Positions 7,687-16,162 of a DNA stretch of 64,000 bases are shown here, in pieces. The translations under genes and the position numbers were made by a program. Source of the stretch: Roseomonas sp. CECT 9278 (lineage in GTDB: Bacteria > Pseudomonadota > Alphaproteobacteria > Acetobacterales > Acetobacteraceae); NCBI RefSeq assembly GCF_918698155.1, contig NZ_CAKKLX010000013.1, forward strand, positions 1 to 64,000. The letters run 5' to 3'. The notes beneath the pieces were generated by a model that worked only from the letters and a program-made list of their open reading frames with translations, was not told the DNA's origin and made no database searches. Position 1 is the stretch's first letter. Each line of letters opens with the position of its first letter.

Positions 7687-9192
7687 ATGGATCTCATCAC
7701 GAATCTCGGGCACGGCTTCGCGGTCGCGCTCACCTTCAACAACCTGCTGTTCTGCCTGATCGGCTGCGTCATCGGCACGGCGATCGGCGTGCTGCCGGGC
7801 ATCGGCCCGGTCGCCACCATCTCCCTGCTGCTGCCCATCACCTTCGGCCAGCCCGCCACCACCGCGATCATCATGCTCGCCGGCATCTACTACGGCGCGC
7901 AGTACGGCGGTTCGACCACGGCCATCCTGCTGAACCTGCCAGGCGAGGTCAGTTCGGTCGTCACCACGCTCGAAGGCTACAAGATGGCCCGCAAGGGGCG
8001 CGCCGGCGCGGCGTTGTCCATCGCCGCGCTCGGGTCGTTCTTCGCCGGCACGGTCGCGACCATCCTGGTCGCCGCCTCGGGCCCGCTGCTGACGCAGGTG
8101 GCGCTGTCCTTCGGGCCGGCCGACTACTTCTCGCTGATGTTCCTCGGCCTCGTGATCTCGGCCGTGCTGGCGCAGGGCTCGGTCATCAAGTCGATCGGCA
8201 TGGTGGCGCTGGGCGTCTCGCTCGGCATGGTCGGCACCGACGTGCAGACCGGCCAGCAGCGCTTCACCTTCGGCATCCCGGAACTGTCGGACGGCGTCGG
8301 CTTCGTCTCGATCGCCATGGGCATGTTCGGCATCGCCGAGATCATCCTGAACCTCGAGCGGCCGGAAGCGCGGTCGGTCATGTCGGGCAAGGTCGGCTCG
8401 CTGATGATGACGCGCGAGGAGTTCAAGCGCGCCGTCCCGGCGGTGCTGCGCGGGACGGTGGTGGGCTCGCTGCTGGGCATCCTGCCCGGCGGCGGCGCGG
8501 CGCTGTCCTCGTTCGGCTCGTACATGATGGAGCGCAAGATCTCGAAGGGCCGGCACGAATTCGGCACCGGCGCGATCGAGGGCGTGGCGGGTCCGGAGTC
8601 GGCGAACAACGCCGCCTCGCAGACCTCGTTCATCCCGCTGCTCACGCTCGGCATCCCGGCCAATGCCGTGATGGCGCTGATGGTGGGCGCGCTGATCATC
8701 CAGGGCATCCAGCCGGGCCCGCGCATGGTGGAAGCGCAGCCCGACCTGTTCTGGGGCCTGATCGCCTCGATGTGGGTCGGCAACCTGATGCTGCTGGTCA
8801 TCAACCTGCCGATGATCGGCATCTGGGTGAAGCTGCTCGCGGTGCCCTACCGCCACATGTACCCGTCCATCATGATCTTCTGCGCGATCGGCGTGTACTC
8901 GCTGCAGAACAACGTGTTCGACGTGTACCAGACGGTGGTCTTCGGCATCTTCGGCTACCTCTGCTCGAAGCTGCGGCTGGAAGCGGCGCCGATGCTGATC
9001 GGCTTCGTGCTCGGCCCGATGATGGAGGAACACCTGCGTCGTGCGATGCTGCTGTCGCGCGGCGACCCGATGGTCTTCATCGAGCGCCCGATCAGCGCGG
9101 TGATGCTGGGCATCGCCGCCGTCGCGCTGGTCGCGATGCTCCTGCCCAACATCCGCAAGGGCAAGGACAGCGCCCTGCAGGAAGGCGGCTGA
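7687..9192 (+). CDS. tctA: Tripartite tricarboxylate transporter large permease TctA
   Basis: The 501-residue protein is the main translocation subunit of the TTT transporter, with about 11-12 hydrophobic segments. It shows the two conserved TctA motifs: GTAIGVLPGIGPVATI near residues 28-45 and the matching GILPGGGAALSSFGSY near residues 260-275, whose internal symmetry suggests an inverted repeat fold. The AGIYYGAQYGGSTTAILLN block (about 60-78) is also typical. Length matches the family. It is the last gene of the tctCBA operon and is followed by a clear intrinsic terminator. Confidence 0.96.
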   Translation: MDLITNLGHGFAVALTFNNLLFCLIGCVIGTAIGVLPGIGPVATISLLLPITFGQPATTAIIMLAGIYYGAQYGGSTTAILLNLPGEVSSVVTTLEGYKMARKGRAGAALSIAALGSFFAGTVATILVAASGPLLTQVALSFGPADYFSLMFLGLVISAVLAQGSVIKSIGMVALGVSLGMVGTDVQTGQQRFTFGIPELSDGVGFVSIAMGMFGIAEIILNLERPEARSVMSGKVGSLMMTREEFKRAVPAVLRGTVVGSLLGILPGGGAALSSFGSYMMERKISKGRHEFGTGAIEGVAGPESANNAASQTSFIPLLTLGIPANAVMALMVGALIIQGIQPGPRMVEAQPDLFWGLIASMWVGNLMLLVINLPMIGIWVKLLAVPYRHMYPSIMIFCAIGVYSLQNNVFDVYQTVVFGIFGYLCSKLRLEAAPMLIGFVLGPMMEEHLRRAMLLSRGDPMVFIERPISAVMLGIAAVALVAMLLPNIRKGKDSALQEGG

Positions 9193-9227
9193 GGGTCGTC
9201 CTGGCCACGTAGGTCGGGATTGGTTTG

Positions 9228-9267
9228 GGAAGGCGGGTTCCTTGGGGGACCCGCCTTCCTGCTTTTT
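9228..9267 (+). terminator. Intrinsic terminator of the tctCBA operon
   Basis: GGAAGGCGGGT and ACCCGCCTTCC form a perfect 11-bp stem around a 10-nt loop, followed by TGCTTTTT. It lies 36 bp after the tctA stop. This is the clearest rho-independent terminator in the window and closes the operon before the oppositely oriented thioesterase gene. Confidence 0.93.
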
Positions 9268-9315
9268 GGGGTGCCGCAAGCGTCGGCGCGGCCAGGCGGG
9301 CGGCCGGTTCCCTGC

Positions 9316-9756
9316 TCAGCCCTTCGGCCGCGGCAGCGCGAACACCCCGCTCGCGCGCAGCACGATCACCCCATCCGCGGTGAACCGCCCTTCCACGAAC
9401 ATCATCCGCGACGTGCGCCGCAGCAGCACCGGGTGGCATTCCAGCCAGGCCCCCAGCGGCGCGGGCGCCAGGTAGTCCGTGACCAGGCTGATCGTCACGA
9501 AATGCCCCGGCGTGCCGGCCTGCTCGGCGCCACCGATGCCCAGCACGATGTCCGCGATGGTCGCCAGCATCCCGCCATGCGCCACCGCCTGGTTGTTGCA
9601 GTGCCGCCGTTCGATGCGGATGCCGAAGCGCGCCCCGGCGTCCTCGGGCCGGCGGAAGACCGGGCCGATGGGTTCCAGGAACGGCCCGCCGGCATGGCGG
9701 GGCGCGAAGCCCTCGGGGATGCCGGCGAGGATCCCGCCATCGGTCGCGCCATCCAT
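9316..9756 (-). CDS. PaaI-like hotdog-fold thioesterase
   Basis: The 146-residue protein has the hotdog-fold layout of the PaaI/YdiI acyl-CoA thioesterases. HCNNQAVAHGGMLATIAD carries the HGG-type active-site loop (about residues 53-70), followed by ISLVTDYLAPAPLGAW, the usual central strand segment, and a C-terminal FALPRP tail. It should hydrolyse acyl-CoA or aryl-CoA esters in the cytoplasm. No signal peptide. The substrate is not evident from the neighbours, and the gene is divergent from manC. A much longer minus frame runs through manC, but only this section has homology. Confidence 0.82.
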   Translation of the reverse strand: MDGATDGGILAGIPEGFAPRHAGGPFLEPIGPVFRRPEDAGARFGIRIERRHCNNQAVAHGGMLATIADIVLGIGGAEQAGTPGHFVTISLVTDYLAPAPLGAWLECHPVLLRRTSRMMFVEGRFTADGVIVLRASGVFALPRPKG

Positions 9757-9882
9757 CGAATCCCCGGCCTCCGGCTGCCCGCGGCACGATAGGGCGCCTT
9801 CGCACCGCTGCCGAGACGCCTTCCCTTCGCCGTGTTTGCATCGCATAGGTCGGGCCGCACCCGTTCCAGACCCTCGGACGCC

Positions 9883-11304
9883 ATGACCGAACACCACCAG
9901 CCGATCCTGCCCGTCATCCTCTCGGGAGGCACCGGCACGCGCCTGTGGCCACTCTCGCGGGAGGGCTATCCGAAGCAGTTCTGGCCGCTCGCCTCCGACC
10001 GCCCGATGCTGGTCGAGACCGCCGCGCGCGCCGAGGGGCCGGGCTTCGCGCCGCCCATGGTCGTCTGCAACGAGGCGCATCGCTTCCTGGTCGCGGAACA
10101 ACTGCGCGGGCGCGGCGCGCGCATCGTGCTGGAACCGGCCGGGCGGAACTCCGGCCCCGCCATCGCCGCCGCCGCCCTGCTGGCCGAGGAAGCGAGCCCC
10201 GGCACCGTCATGTGGATCATGGCGGCCGATTCCGCCATCGAGGACCTGCCCGCCCTGCACGCGGCGCTGGCGCAGGCGGCCGCGGCGGCGCGCGCCGGGC
10301 GCATCGTCACCTTCGGCATGGCGCCGACCGCGCCCGAGACCGGCTACGGCTACATCGAGGCCGGCGCCGACCTGCCCGGCCTGCCCGGCGCCCGCGCGAT
10401 CGCCCGCTTCGTCGAGAAGCCCGATGCGGCGCGCGCCGCGGCCTTCGTCGCCGGCGGCGCGCATCTGTGGAACTCGGGCATGTTCGTCGCGACCGCGTCC
10501 GCGCTGCTGGCGGAGTTCGAACGCCTTGAGCCCGCGCTGCTGGCCACCGTGCGCCAGGCGGTGGCGGGCGCGAAGCGCGACATGGATTTCGTGCGGCTCG
10601 ATGCCGCGGCCTTCGCCGCGGCGCCGTCGGTCAGCATCGACCATGCGGTGATGGAGCGCACGGGCAACGCCGCGGTGGTGCCGGCCGCGATCGGCTGGTC
10701 CGACATCGGCTCCTGGGCCGCGCTGTGGGAGATCAGCGCGCAGGACGGTGCCGGCAACGCGACGACGGGCCCCGTCGAGCTGGTGGATGCGCGCAACTGC
10801 CTGGTGCGCAGCGAGGGCATCCTGACCGGCGTGGTCGGCCTGCAGGACGCGATCGTGGTGGTGACCGACGACGCGGTGCTGGCCATGCATCGCGACCGCG
10901 CGCAGGACGTGAAGAAGCTGGTCGAGCAGTTGAAGGCGAAGGGCCGCAAGGAAGCGACCGAGCACCGCCGCGCCTATCGCCCCTGGGGCCACTACGAAGG
11001 GCTGATCCTGGGCGACCGCTTCCAGGTGAAGAAGATCCAGGTGCGCCCGGGGGCGAAGCTGTCCCTGCAGAAGCACTTCCATCGCGCCGAGCATTGGGTG
11101 GTGGTCTCGGGCACCGCGATCGTGCGGCGCGACGCCGAGGAGATCCTGCTGCGCGAGAACGAGAGCGTGTACCTGCCGCTCGGCTGCGTGCACCGGATGG
11201 AGAATCCCGGGATGATCCCGCTGGTGCTGATCGAGGTGCAGTCGGGTTCGTATCTCGGCGAGGACGATATCGTGCGCTACGAAGACACCTACGGGCGCGC
11301 ATAG
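9883..11304 (+). CDS. manC: Mannose-1-phosphate guanylyltransferase/mannose-6-phosphate isomerase
   Basis: The 473-residue bifunctional enzyme has an N-terminal nucleotidyltransferase domain with the signature SGGTGTRLWPLSRE at about residues 11-25. Its C-terminal type II isomerase cupin includes RPWGHYEG, LQKHFHRAEHWVVVSG and a closing Glu-rich strand. It converts fructose-6-phosphate to mannose-6-phosphate and then makes GDP-mannose from mannose-1-phosphate, for exopolysaccharide or LPS sugars. The full two-domain length (about 470) matches ManC/AlgA/XanB. No other sugar genes are adjacent. A structured repeat starts 15 bp after the stop codon. Confidence 0.95.
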   Translation: MTEHHQPILPVILSGGTGTRLWPLSREGYPKQFWPLASDRPMLVETAARAEGPGFAPPMVVCNEAHRFLVAEQLRGRGARIVLEPAGRNSGPAIAAAALLAEEASPGTVMWIMAADSAIEDLPALHAALAQAAAAARAGRIVTFGMAPTAPETGYGYIEAGADLPGLPGARAIARFVEKPDAARAAAFVAGGAHLWNSGMFVATASALLAEFERLEPALLATVRQAVAGAKRDMDFVRLDAAAFAAAPSVSIDHAVMERTGNAAVVPAAIGWSDIGSWAALWEISAQDGAGNATTGPVELVDARNCLVRSEGILTGVVGLQDAIVVVTDDAVLAMHRDRAQDVKKLVEQLKAKGRKEATEHRRAYRPWGHYEGLILGDRFQVKKIQVRPGAKLSLQKHFHRAEHWVVVSGTAIVRRDAEEILLRENESVYLPLGCVHRMENPGMIPLVLIEVQSGSYLGEDDIVRYEDTYGRA

Positions 11305-11319
11305 CGGGATTTTTGTGAT

Positions 11320-11445
11320 CCCTCAGGCGGCGGGCGCCGGCCATCCGGCCGGCTTGCCTTCGCGCCACGCACTGGTGCGCCCGGCGCGGCTGACGGTCCG
11401 GGCGCGGTCGCGCGCGGCGCTCCCGGATCGCGCCGGCGCGATCCG
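11320..11445 (+). repeat. Post-stop structured repeat (family A), locus 1
   Basis: A single full unit begins CCCTCAGG 15 nt after the manC stop and ends at a perfect 22-bp palindrome (11424-11445). Stem I is GCCGGCC/GGCCGGC with an ATCC loop (11336-11353). A CGCAC/GTGCG hairpin and a GCGCGGTCGCGC hairpin follow. It matches the units at 53507-53920 and, in reverse orientation, 36979-37263. A weak start of another unit (GGCCCCTCGGGCGG) follows at about 11454. Nothing else is recognised before the next gene at 11555. Confidence 0.75.
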
Positions 11446-11554
11446 TTGTCATGGCCCCTCGGGCGGCGCGCAGCGTCCTTGATCCCGCGCAAGGCGGCGG
11501 TCGGCGTCACGCGCGATAGCGGTGCATCGTCACCGCGCCACGAAGGGCCCCACC

Positions 11555-11818
11555 ATGAACCATCGTCACCGCAAGGTGCTGCACGCGATCTTTGCGCACC
11601 CCGTCAGCGCCAATATCGACCCCAAGGCCGTGCACGCGGTCTTCGCGGAACTAGGCGCCGAGGTGTCGCACAACGGCTCGGGGCGCGTCGCCGTGACGCT
11701 GAACGGCCACGCCCATGCCTTCCATGATTCGCACCACAGCCTGTCGAAGGACGAGGTCGTGGCGATCCGCCACTTCCTGACCGAAGCCGGCGTCGATCCC
11801 GCCACCTACCCGGACTGA
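11555..11818 (+). CDS. HicA-fold small protein (orphan, HicA/YcfA-like)
   Basis: The 87-residue protein resembles a HicA-like group: an N-terminal KVLHAIFAHP block, a central GAEVSHNGSGRVAVTLNG hairpin and an FHDSHHSLS segment ahead of a last helix (RHFLTEAGVDP). HicA toxins are mRNA interferases with a dsRBD-like fold whose catalytic His usually follows Gly-Ser. Here that place reads Gly-Ser-Gly-Arg, so catalysis is doubtful. No hicB antitoxin lies next to it: the flanks are a repeat and a TRAP gene. I would treat it as a HicA-fold protein of unknown role rather than a working toxin. Confidence 0.65.
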   Translation: MNHRHRKVLHAIFAHPVSANIDPKAVHAVFAELGAEVSHNGSGRVAVTLNGHAHAFHDSHHSLSKDEVVAIRHFLTEAGVDPATYPD

Positions 11819-11819
11819 C

Positions 11820-11833
11820 GCCAGCGCGCTGGC
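11820..11833. terminator. Short palindrome after the HicA-like gene
   Basis: A 14-bp perfect palindrome, GCCAGCGCGCTGGC, starts two bases after the stop and is followed by TTGATCTTCC. It is a weak terminator candidate because the T run is broken and the loop would be short. Confidence 0.35.
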
Positions 11834-11917
11834 TTGATCTTCCCGCGCATTCCTGCGGTAACCTCTCGGGCAACGCCGCGGGCCGTGCCGCGGCGACGGG
11901 AGAGGAACACCACCATC

Positions 11918-12898
11918 ATGACCCTGCACCGCCGCGCCCTGCTCGGCGCCGCCGGCCTTGCCGCCCTCGCCCCCGCCGCGGCCTCCGCCCAGGCGCGCTG
12001 GCAGATGGCCAGCCCCTATGCCGACGGGAATTTCCAGACGCGCAACATCCGCGCCTTCCTCCAGGACCTGGAGCAGGCGGCCGGCGGGCGGCTGTCGATC
12101 CAGTTGCACTCCAACGGCTCGCTGCTGCGCATGCCCGAGATCAAGCGCGGCGTGCAGACCGGCCAGGTGCAGCTGGGCGAGATCCTGCTGACCGCCTATG
12201 CCAACGAGGACCCGCTGTTCGACGCCGACGCCCTGCCGCAGCTGGTCACCAACTACGCCCAGGCCCGCAAGCTGTCGGACCTGCAGAAGCCGTTCATCGA
12301 GGCGCGCTTCGCCCGCCAGGGGCTCAGCCTGCTGTACATGGTGCCGTGGCCGCCGGCGGGACTATACGCGCAGGCGCCGGTGACCTCGCTGGAGCAGCTG
12401 CGCGGGCAGCGCTTCCGCACCTTCAGCCCCATGACCAACCGCTTCGCCCAGCTGATCGGCGCGCAACCCACGCTGGTGCAGTCGGCGGAACTGGCGCAGG
12501 CGTTCGCCACCGGCGTGGTGCAGGCGCAGATCACCTCGGCCGCCACCGGCGTCGATACCCAGGCCTGGGACTATGCGCGGGTGTTCACGCCGCTGGGCTT
12601 CTCCATGACGAAGAACGCCGTGCTGGTGTCGCGCCGTGCGCTGGAAGCACTGCCGGCCGACCTCCAGGCCGCGGTGCGCGCCGCCGCGACACGCGCCGAG
12701 GCGCGCGGCTACGAGCTCTCGGAAGCCGCGATGCGCGAGACCGAGGCGACGCTCGCCGCGCGCGGCATGCAGGTGGGCCCGCCCTCCCAGCAGCTGCTCG
12801 ATGACCTCGCACGGGTCGGGCGCACCATGGCGGATGAATGGGTGACGCGCGCCGGGGATGACGGGCGCCGGCTGCTCGAACAGTATCGCGCCGGCTGA
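11918..12898 (+). CDS. TRAP transporter binding protein DctP (paralogue 1)
   Basis: The 326-residue protein has an Arg-Arg signal peptide (HRRALLGAAG, residues 4-13; cleavage near ASAQA). The mature part is DctP-type, with LHSNGSLLRMPEIKRGVQTG as the ligand-binding section and FRTFSPMTNRFAQLIGA with the conserved arginine region. It binds an organic acid in the periplasm for a TRAP permease. The gene precedes a close paralogue (starting 13078), and only that second copy sits directly before dctQM. It may feed the same permease with a different ligand or serve as a sensor partner. GGGAGAGGA precedes the start. Confidence 0.9.
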   Translation: MTLHRRALLGAAGLAALAPAAASAQARWQMASPYADGNFQTRNIRAFLQDLEQAAGGRLSIQLHSNGSLLRMPEIKRGVQTGQVQLGEILLTAYANEDPLFDADALPQLVTNYAQARKLSDLQKPFIEARFARQGLSLLYMVPWPPAGLYAQAPVTSLEQLRGQRFRTFSPMTNRFAQLIGAQPTLVQSAELAQAFATGVVQAQITSAATGVDTQAWDYARVFTPLGFSMTKNAVLVSRRALEALPADLQAAVRAAATRAEARGYELSEAAMRETEATLAARGMQVGPPSQQLLDDLARVGRTMADEWVTRAGDDGRRLLEQYRAG

Positions 12899-13077
12899 TC
12901 CGCGGCGCATCGGGCGCGGCGCGGGCGGCCTGGCCTGCCCGCGCGCCATGCAGGCGGCGCCCAGGCGGCGGGCATTGCGTCGCCGCGCAGGCCGCGCGCG
13001 GCCCCCGCCCCCCTTGCGCCCGGCCGCACAGCGCGCCGAAGATGGCTCAGGAAAAAGCACAACAAGGGGGCTTGCCC

Positions 13078-14076
13078 ATGACCAACCTTCGCCGCCGCGA
13101 CATCCTCGCGGCCACGGGCGGCCTCGCCGCCGCGTCGCTCGGCGCCGGCGCCGCCCAGGCGCAGACGCGCTGGCAGGTCGCCACCGCCTATCCGGACGGC
13201 AACTTCCACACGCGCAACATGCGGACCTTCGTGGAGCAGGTGCAGGCGGCCTCCGGCGGGCGGCTGCAGGTCCAGGTGCATTCCAACGCCTCGCTGCTGC
13301 GCATGCCCGAGATCAAGCGCGGCGTGCAGACCGGCCAGGCGCAGATCGGCGAGATCCTGCTGTCGGCCTATGGCAACGAGGACCCGTTCTTCGAGGTCGA
13401 TTCCGTGCCGATGCTGGTGACCAGCACCACCATGGCGCGCAAGCTGGCGGAATTGCAGAAGCAGTATGTGGAAGCGCGCTTCCAGCGGCAGGGCCTGTCG
13501 CTGCTGTATTGGGTGCCGTGGCCGCCCTCGGGCCTGTACACCAACGTGCCGGTGGAAAGCGTCGAGACGCTGCGCGGCACCAAGATGCGCACCTTCAACG
13601 CGCTGACCAACCGCTTCGCGACCCTGTGCGGCGCGACACCGACATTGGTGCAGCAGGCGGAAGTCCCGCAGGCCTTCGCCACGGGGGTGGTGAACGCCAT
13701 GGTCACCTCCGCCGCCACCGGCGTCGATGTGCAGGCCTGGGATTTCTGCCGCCACTTCACGCCGATCGGCTTCACCCGCACGAAGAATGCCATCTTCGTG
13801 CAGACCCGCGCGTTGCAGGGCCTGCCGGCCGATGTGCAGGCGGCGATCCGCACCGCCGCCGCGGCGGCCGAGGCGCGCGGCTGGGAAGCCTCGGACACCG
13901 AGACGGTGAACCAGCAGAACACCCTCCAGCAGCGCGGCATGACCATCGGCACTGCCTCGCCTGCGCTGATGCAGGGGCTGATGCGGATCGGCGCGACGCA
14001 GGCCGATGAATGGGTGGCCAAGGCCGGCGACGAGGGCAAGCGCCTGATCGACGCCTATCGCGCCGCGATCGCCTGA
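13078..14076 (+). CDS. dctP: TRAP transporter binding protein DctP (paralogue 2)
   Basis: The 332-residue DctP-family periplasmic protein has an N-terminal NLRRRDILAATGG twin-arginine-like signal. It aligns with paralogue 1 through the whole length; both share LLRMPEIKRGVQTGQ, VPWPP and AFATGVV. It delivers an organic anion to the DctQM permease. The ATG is set by the AAGGGGG site just upstream. A 10-bp perfect hairpin follows the stop, between this gene and dctQ, as often seen where binding proteins are made in excess of permeases. Ligand unknown. Confidence 0.92.
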   Translation: MTNLRRRDILAATGGLAAASLGAGAAQAQTRWQVATAYPDGNFHTRNMRTFVEQVQAASGGRLQVQVHSNASLLRMPEIKRGVQTGQAQIGEILLSAYGNEDPFFEVDSVPMLVTSTTMARKLAELQKQYVEARFQRQGLSLLYWVPWPPSGLYTNVPVESVETLRGTKMRTFNALTNRFATLCGATPTLVQQAEVPQAFATGVVNAMVTSAATGVDVQAWDFCRHFTPIGFTRTKNAIFVQTRALQGLPADVQAAIRTAAAAAEARGWEASDTETVNQQNTLQQRGMTIGTASPALMQGLMRIGATQADEWVAKAGDEGKRLIDAYRAAIA

Positions 14077-14083
14077 CACGGCC

Positions 14084-14106
14084 GGGGCCCGCGGCGCGCG
14101 GGCCCC
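14084..14106 (+). terminator. Intra-operon hairpin between dctP and dctQ
   Basis: GGGGCCCGCG and CGCGGGCCCC form a perfect 10-bp stem with a GCG loop, 8 bp after the dctP stop. There is no T tract. It may attenuate transcription into dctQM or protect the 3' end of the dctP message. Function inferred. Confidence 0.7.
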
Positions 14107-14164
14107 GACACAGCAAGACTGGAAGCAGCATGATGATTCGCCCTGACGGCCGGCGGTGCGCGCC

Positions 14165-14704
14165 ATGACCGGCCTGCGCCGCGCACTCGATGCGCTGTAC
14201 CTGCTGGGCGGGATCGCCGGCGGCGTGGCACTCGCGGCGATCGGCGCGATCATCGCGACCCAGGTGATCGGGCGGCAGTTCGGCGCCACGGTGCTCGGGG
14301 CGGATGACCTGACGGCGTTTTCGGTCGCGGCATCGGCGACGCTGCCGCTGGCCTATGCCTTCCGCCATGGGGCGCATATCCGCGTGGACCTGATCATCGG
14401 GCGGCTGCGCGGCGGCGCGCGCTTCGTGATGGAGACCATCGCCATCGGCATCTCGGCGGCGCTGTGCTGCTTCTTCGCCTACGCCATGATCGACCTGGCG
14501 ACCGACAGCTTCGCCTTCGAGGATGTCGCGCAGGGGTCGGTCGCGTGGAAGCTGTGGGTGCCGCAGGGGCTGGTCGGCGCGGGCGTGGCCCTGTTCGCGA
14601 TCTGCCTGCTGGACGACCTGGTGGTGCATCTGTCGGGCGGCACGCCGTCCTATCGCCGGGCGGCGGAAGCCGATGCGCTGGCCCGTGCCGGGGAAGAAAT
14701 CTGA
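14165..14704 (+). CDS. dctQ: TRAP transporter small permease DctQ
   Basis: The 179-residue protein has four hydrophobic segments (about residues 13-33, 50-66, 88-110 and 130-150). It contains the DctQ hallmark order: a first helix, a short loop with the QVIGRQFG segment, and HGAHIRVDLIIGRL after the second helix. DctQ is the small membrane subunit of the TRAP transporter and pairs with DctM. A GTG three codons upstream is also possible; I prefer the ATG. Its stop overlaps the dctM start by one base, indicating translational coupling. Confidence 0.9.
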   Translation: MTGLRRALDALYLLGGIAGGVALAAIGAIIATQVIGRQFGATVLGADDLTAFSVAASATLPLAYAFRHGAHIRVDLIIGRLRGGARFVMETIAIGISAALCCFFAYAMIDLATDSFAFEDVAQGSVAWKLWVPQGLVGAGVALFAICLLDDLVVHLSGGTPSYRRAAEADALARAGEEI

Positions 14705-16035
14705 TGGAACTCGCCCAGACCGAAGCGGGTATCCTGCTGCTCGGGCTTCTGTTCGTCTTCCTCGGGCTCGGCGTGTGGATCGGGCTGGCGCTGGCGCTGG
14801 TCGGGCTGTGCGGCATTGTCGTGCTGCCCATGCTGATCCCGTCCATGCCGACCTTCCCGGCCGAGAAGGTGATGGGCACCGCGATCTGGCAGTCGCTGGC
14901 GTCCTGGACGCTGGCCGCGCTGCCACTGTTCATCTGGATGGGCGAGATCCTGTTCCGCACGAAGCTCAGCGAGGACATGTTCCGCGGCCTGGCACCCTGG
15001 GTGCAGCGCCTGCCGGGGCGGCTGATGCATGTGAACGTGATCGGCTGCGGCATCTTCGCCGCCGTGTCCGGCAGTTCCGCCGCCACCGCGGCGACCATCG
15101 GCAAGATGTCGCTGCCCGCGCTCACGCAGCGCGGCTACCACGTGCCGATGGCGATCGGGTCGCTGGCGGGCGCCGGCACGCTGGGGCTGCTGATCCCGCC
15201 ATCCATCGTGATGATCGTCTATGGCGTGGCGGCGGAAGTCAGCATCGTGCGGCTGTTCATCGCCGGCGTGCTGCCGGGCATCATGCTGATGGTGCTGTTC
15301 AGCGGCTACATCGCGATCTGGTCGCTGATGAACCCGACGCTGACGCCACCGGCCGACCCGCCCATGCCGTTTGCGAAGAAGCTGCGCGAAAGCGGGCAGC
15401 TGATCCCGGTGGTGATGCTGATCGCCTTCGTGATGGGCAGCATCTATGCGGGCTGGGCGACAGCCACGGAAGCCGCGGTGTTCGGCGTGATCGGCGCGCT
15501 GGCGCTGTCGGCTTGGGGCGGGTCGTTGAACTGGGGGTCCTTCGCCGCCAGCCTGATGGGCGCGGTGCGGCTGTCGTGCATGATCAACCTGATCCTGGCG
15601 GGTGCGGCGTTTCTCACGCAGGCCATGGCCTATTCCGGCATCCCGGCGGCGATGGCGGCCTGGGTCGGCGCGCAGGGGTTCAGCCCCTTCATGATCATCG
15701 CCTGCCTGACCGTGATCTACCTGATCCTGGGCTGCTTCATCGACGGCATCAGCATGATCGTGCTGACCGTGTCGGTGGTGCTGCCGATCATCGCCAGCAC
15801 CGGCTTCGACCTGGTGTGGTTCGGCATCTTCATCGTGCTGGTGGTGGAACTGGCGCAGATCACGCCGCCGGTCGGATTCAACCTGTTCGTGCTGCAGGGG
15901 CTGACCGGCAAGGGCATCTTCGAGGTCGCGAAGAACACCATGCCATTCTTTTTCCTGATGCTGGTGGGCGTGGCCATGGTCACGGTGTTCCCGGGCATCG
16001 TGACCTGGCTGCCGACGACAATGCTGGCCCGGTAG
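14704..16035 (+). CDS. dctM: TRAP transporter large permease DctM
   Basis: The 443-residue protein has about 12 hydrophobic segments and the DctM signatures: AAVSGSSAATAATIGKMSLP near residues 118-137, GTLGLLIPPSIVMIVYG at about 159-175, and FIDGISMIVLTVSVVLPI in the second half. It is the sodium-coupled transport channel of the TRAP system. The start ATG overlaps the dctQ stop. Length is normal for the family. A large hairpin lies between its 3' end and the convergent dedA-like gene. Confidence 0.95.
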   Translation: MELAQTEAGILLLGLLFVFLGLGVWIGLALALVGLCGIVVLPMLIPSMPTFPAEKVMGTAIWQSLASWTLAALPLFIWMGEILFRTKLSEDMFRGLAPWVQRLPGRLMHVNVIGCGIFAAVSGSSAATAATIGKMSLPALTQRGYHVPMAIGSLAGAGTLGLLIPPSIVMIVYGVAAEVSIVRLFIAGVLPGIMLMVLFSGYIAIWSLMNPTLTPPADPPMPFAKKLRESGQLIPVVMLIAFVMGSIYAGWATATEAAVFGVIGALALSAWGGSLNWGSFAASLMGAVRLSCMINLILAGAAFLTQAMAYSGIPAAMAAWVGAQGFSPFMIIACLTVIYLILGCFIDGISMIVLTVSVVLPIIASTGFDLVWFGIFIVLVVELAQITPPVGFNLFVLQGLTGKGIFEVAKNTMPFFFLMLVGVAMVTVFPGIVTWLPTTMLAR

Positions 16036-16086
16036 CGCGCCATCCGGTCGCTCGGGGCCGCAGCCCGGTTCCGCACGACCGGCAGT

Positions 16087-16132
16087 GCATGGCGGTGGGC
16101 CGCCGGATACCGGCGACCCGGCGGGTCCATGC
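16087..16132. terminator. Hairpin between convergent dctM and dedA-like genes
   Basis: GCATGG and CCATGC close a long imperfect hairpin whose centre, CGCCGG ATA CCGGCG, is perfectly paired. It sits between two convergent genes and has no T run. A bidirectional terminator role is inferred. Confidence 0.5.
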
Positions 16133-16162
16133 CGCGGGCGTGCCCGGCCCGCGAACCCGCCT

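Noticed and set aside
11555-11818. A HicBA toxin-antitoxin pair
   Set aside because: No HicB-like gene is next to the HicA-fold gene, and the site of the catalytic His after Gly-Ser is not conserved.
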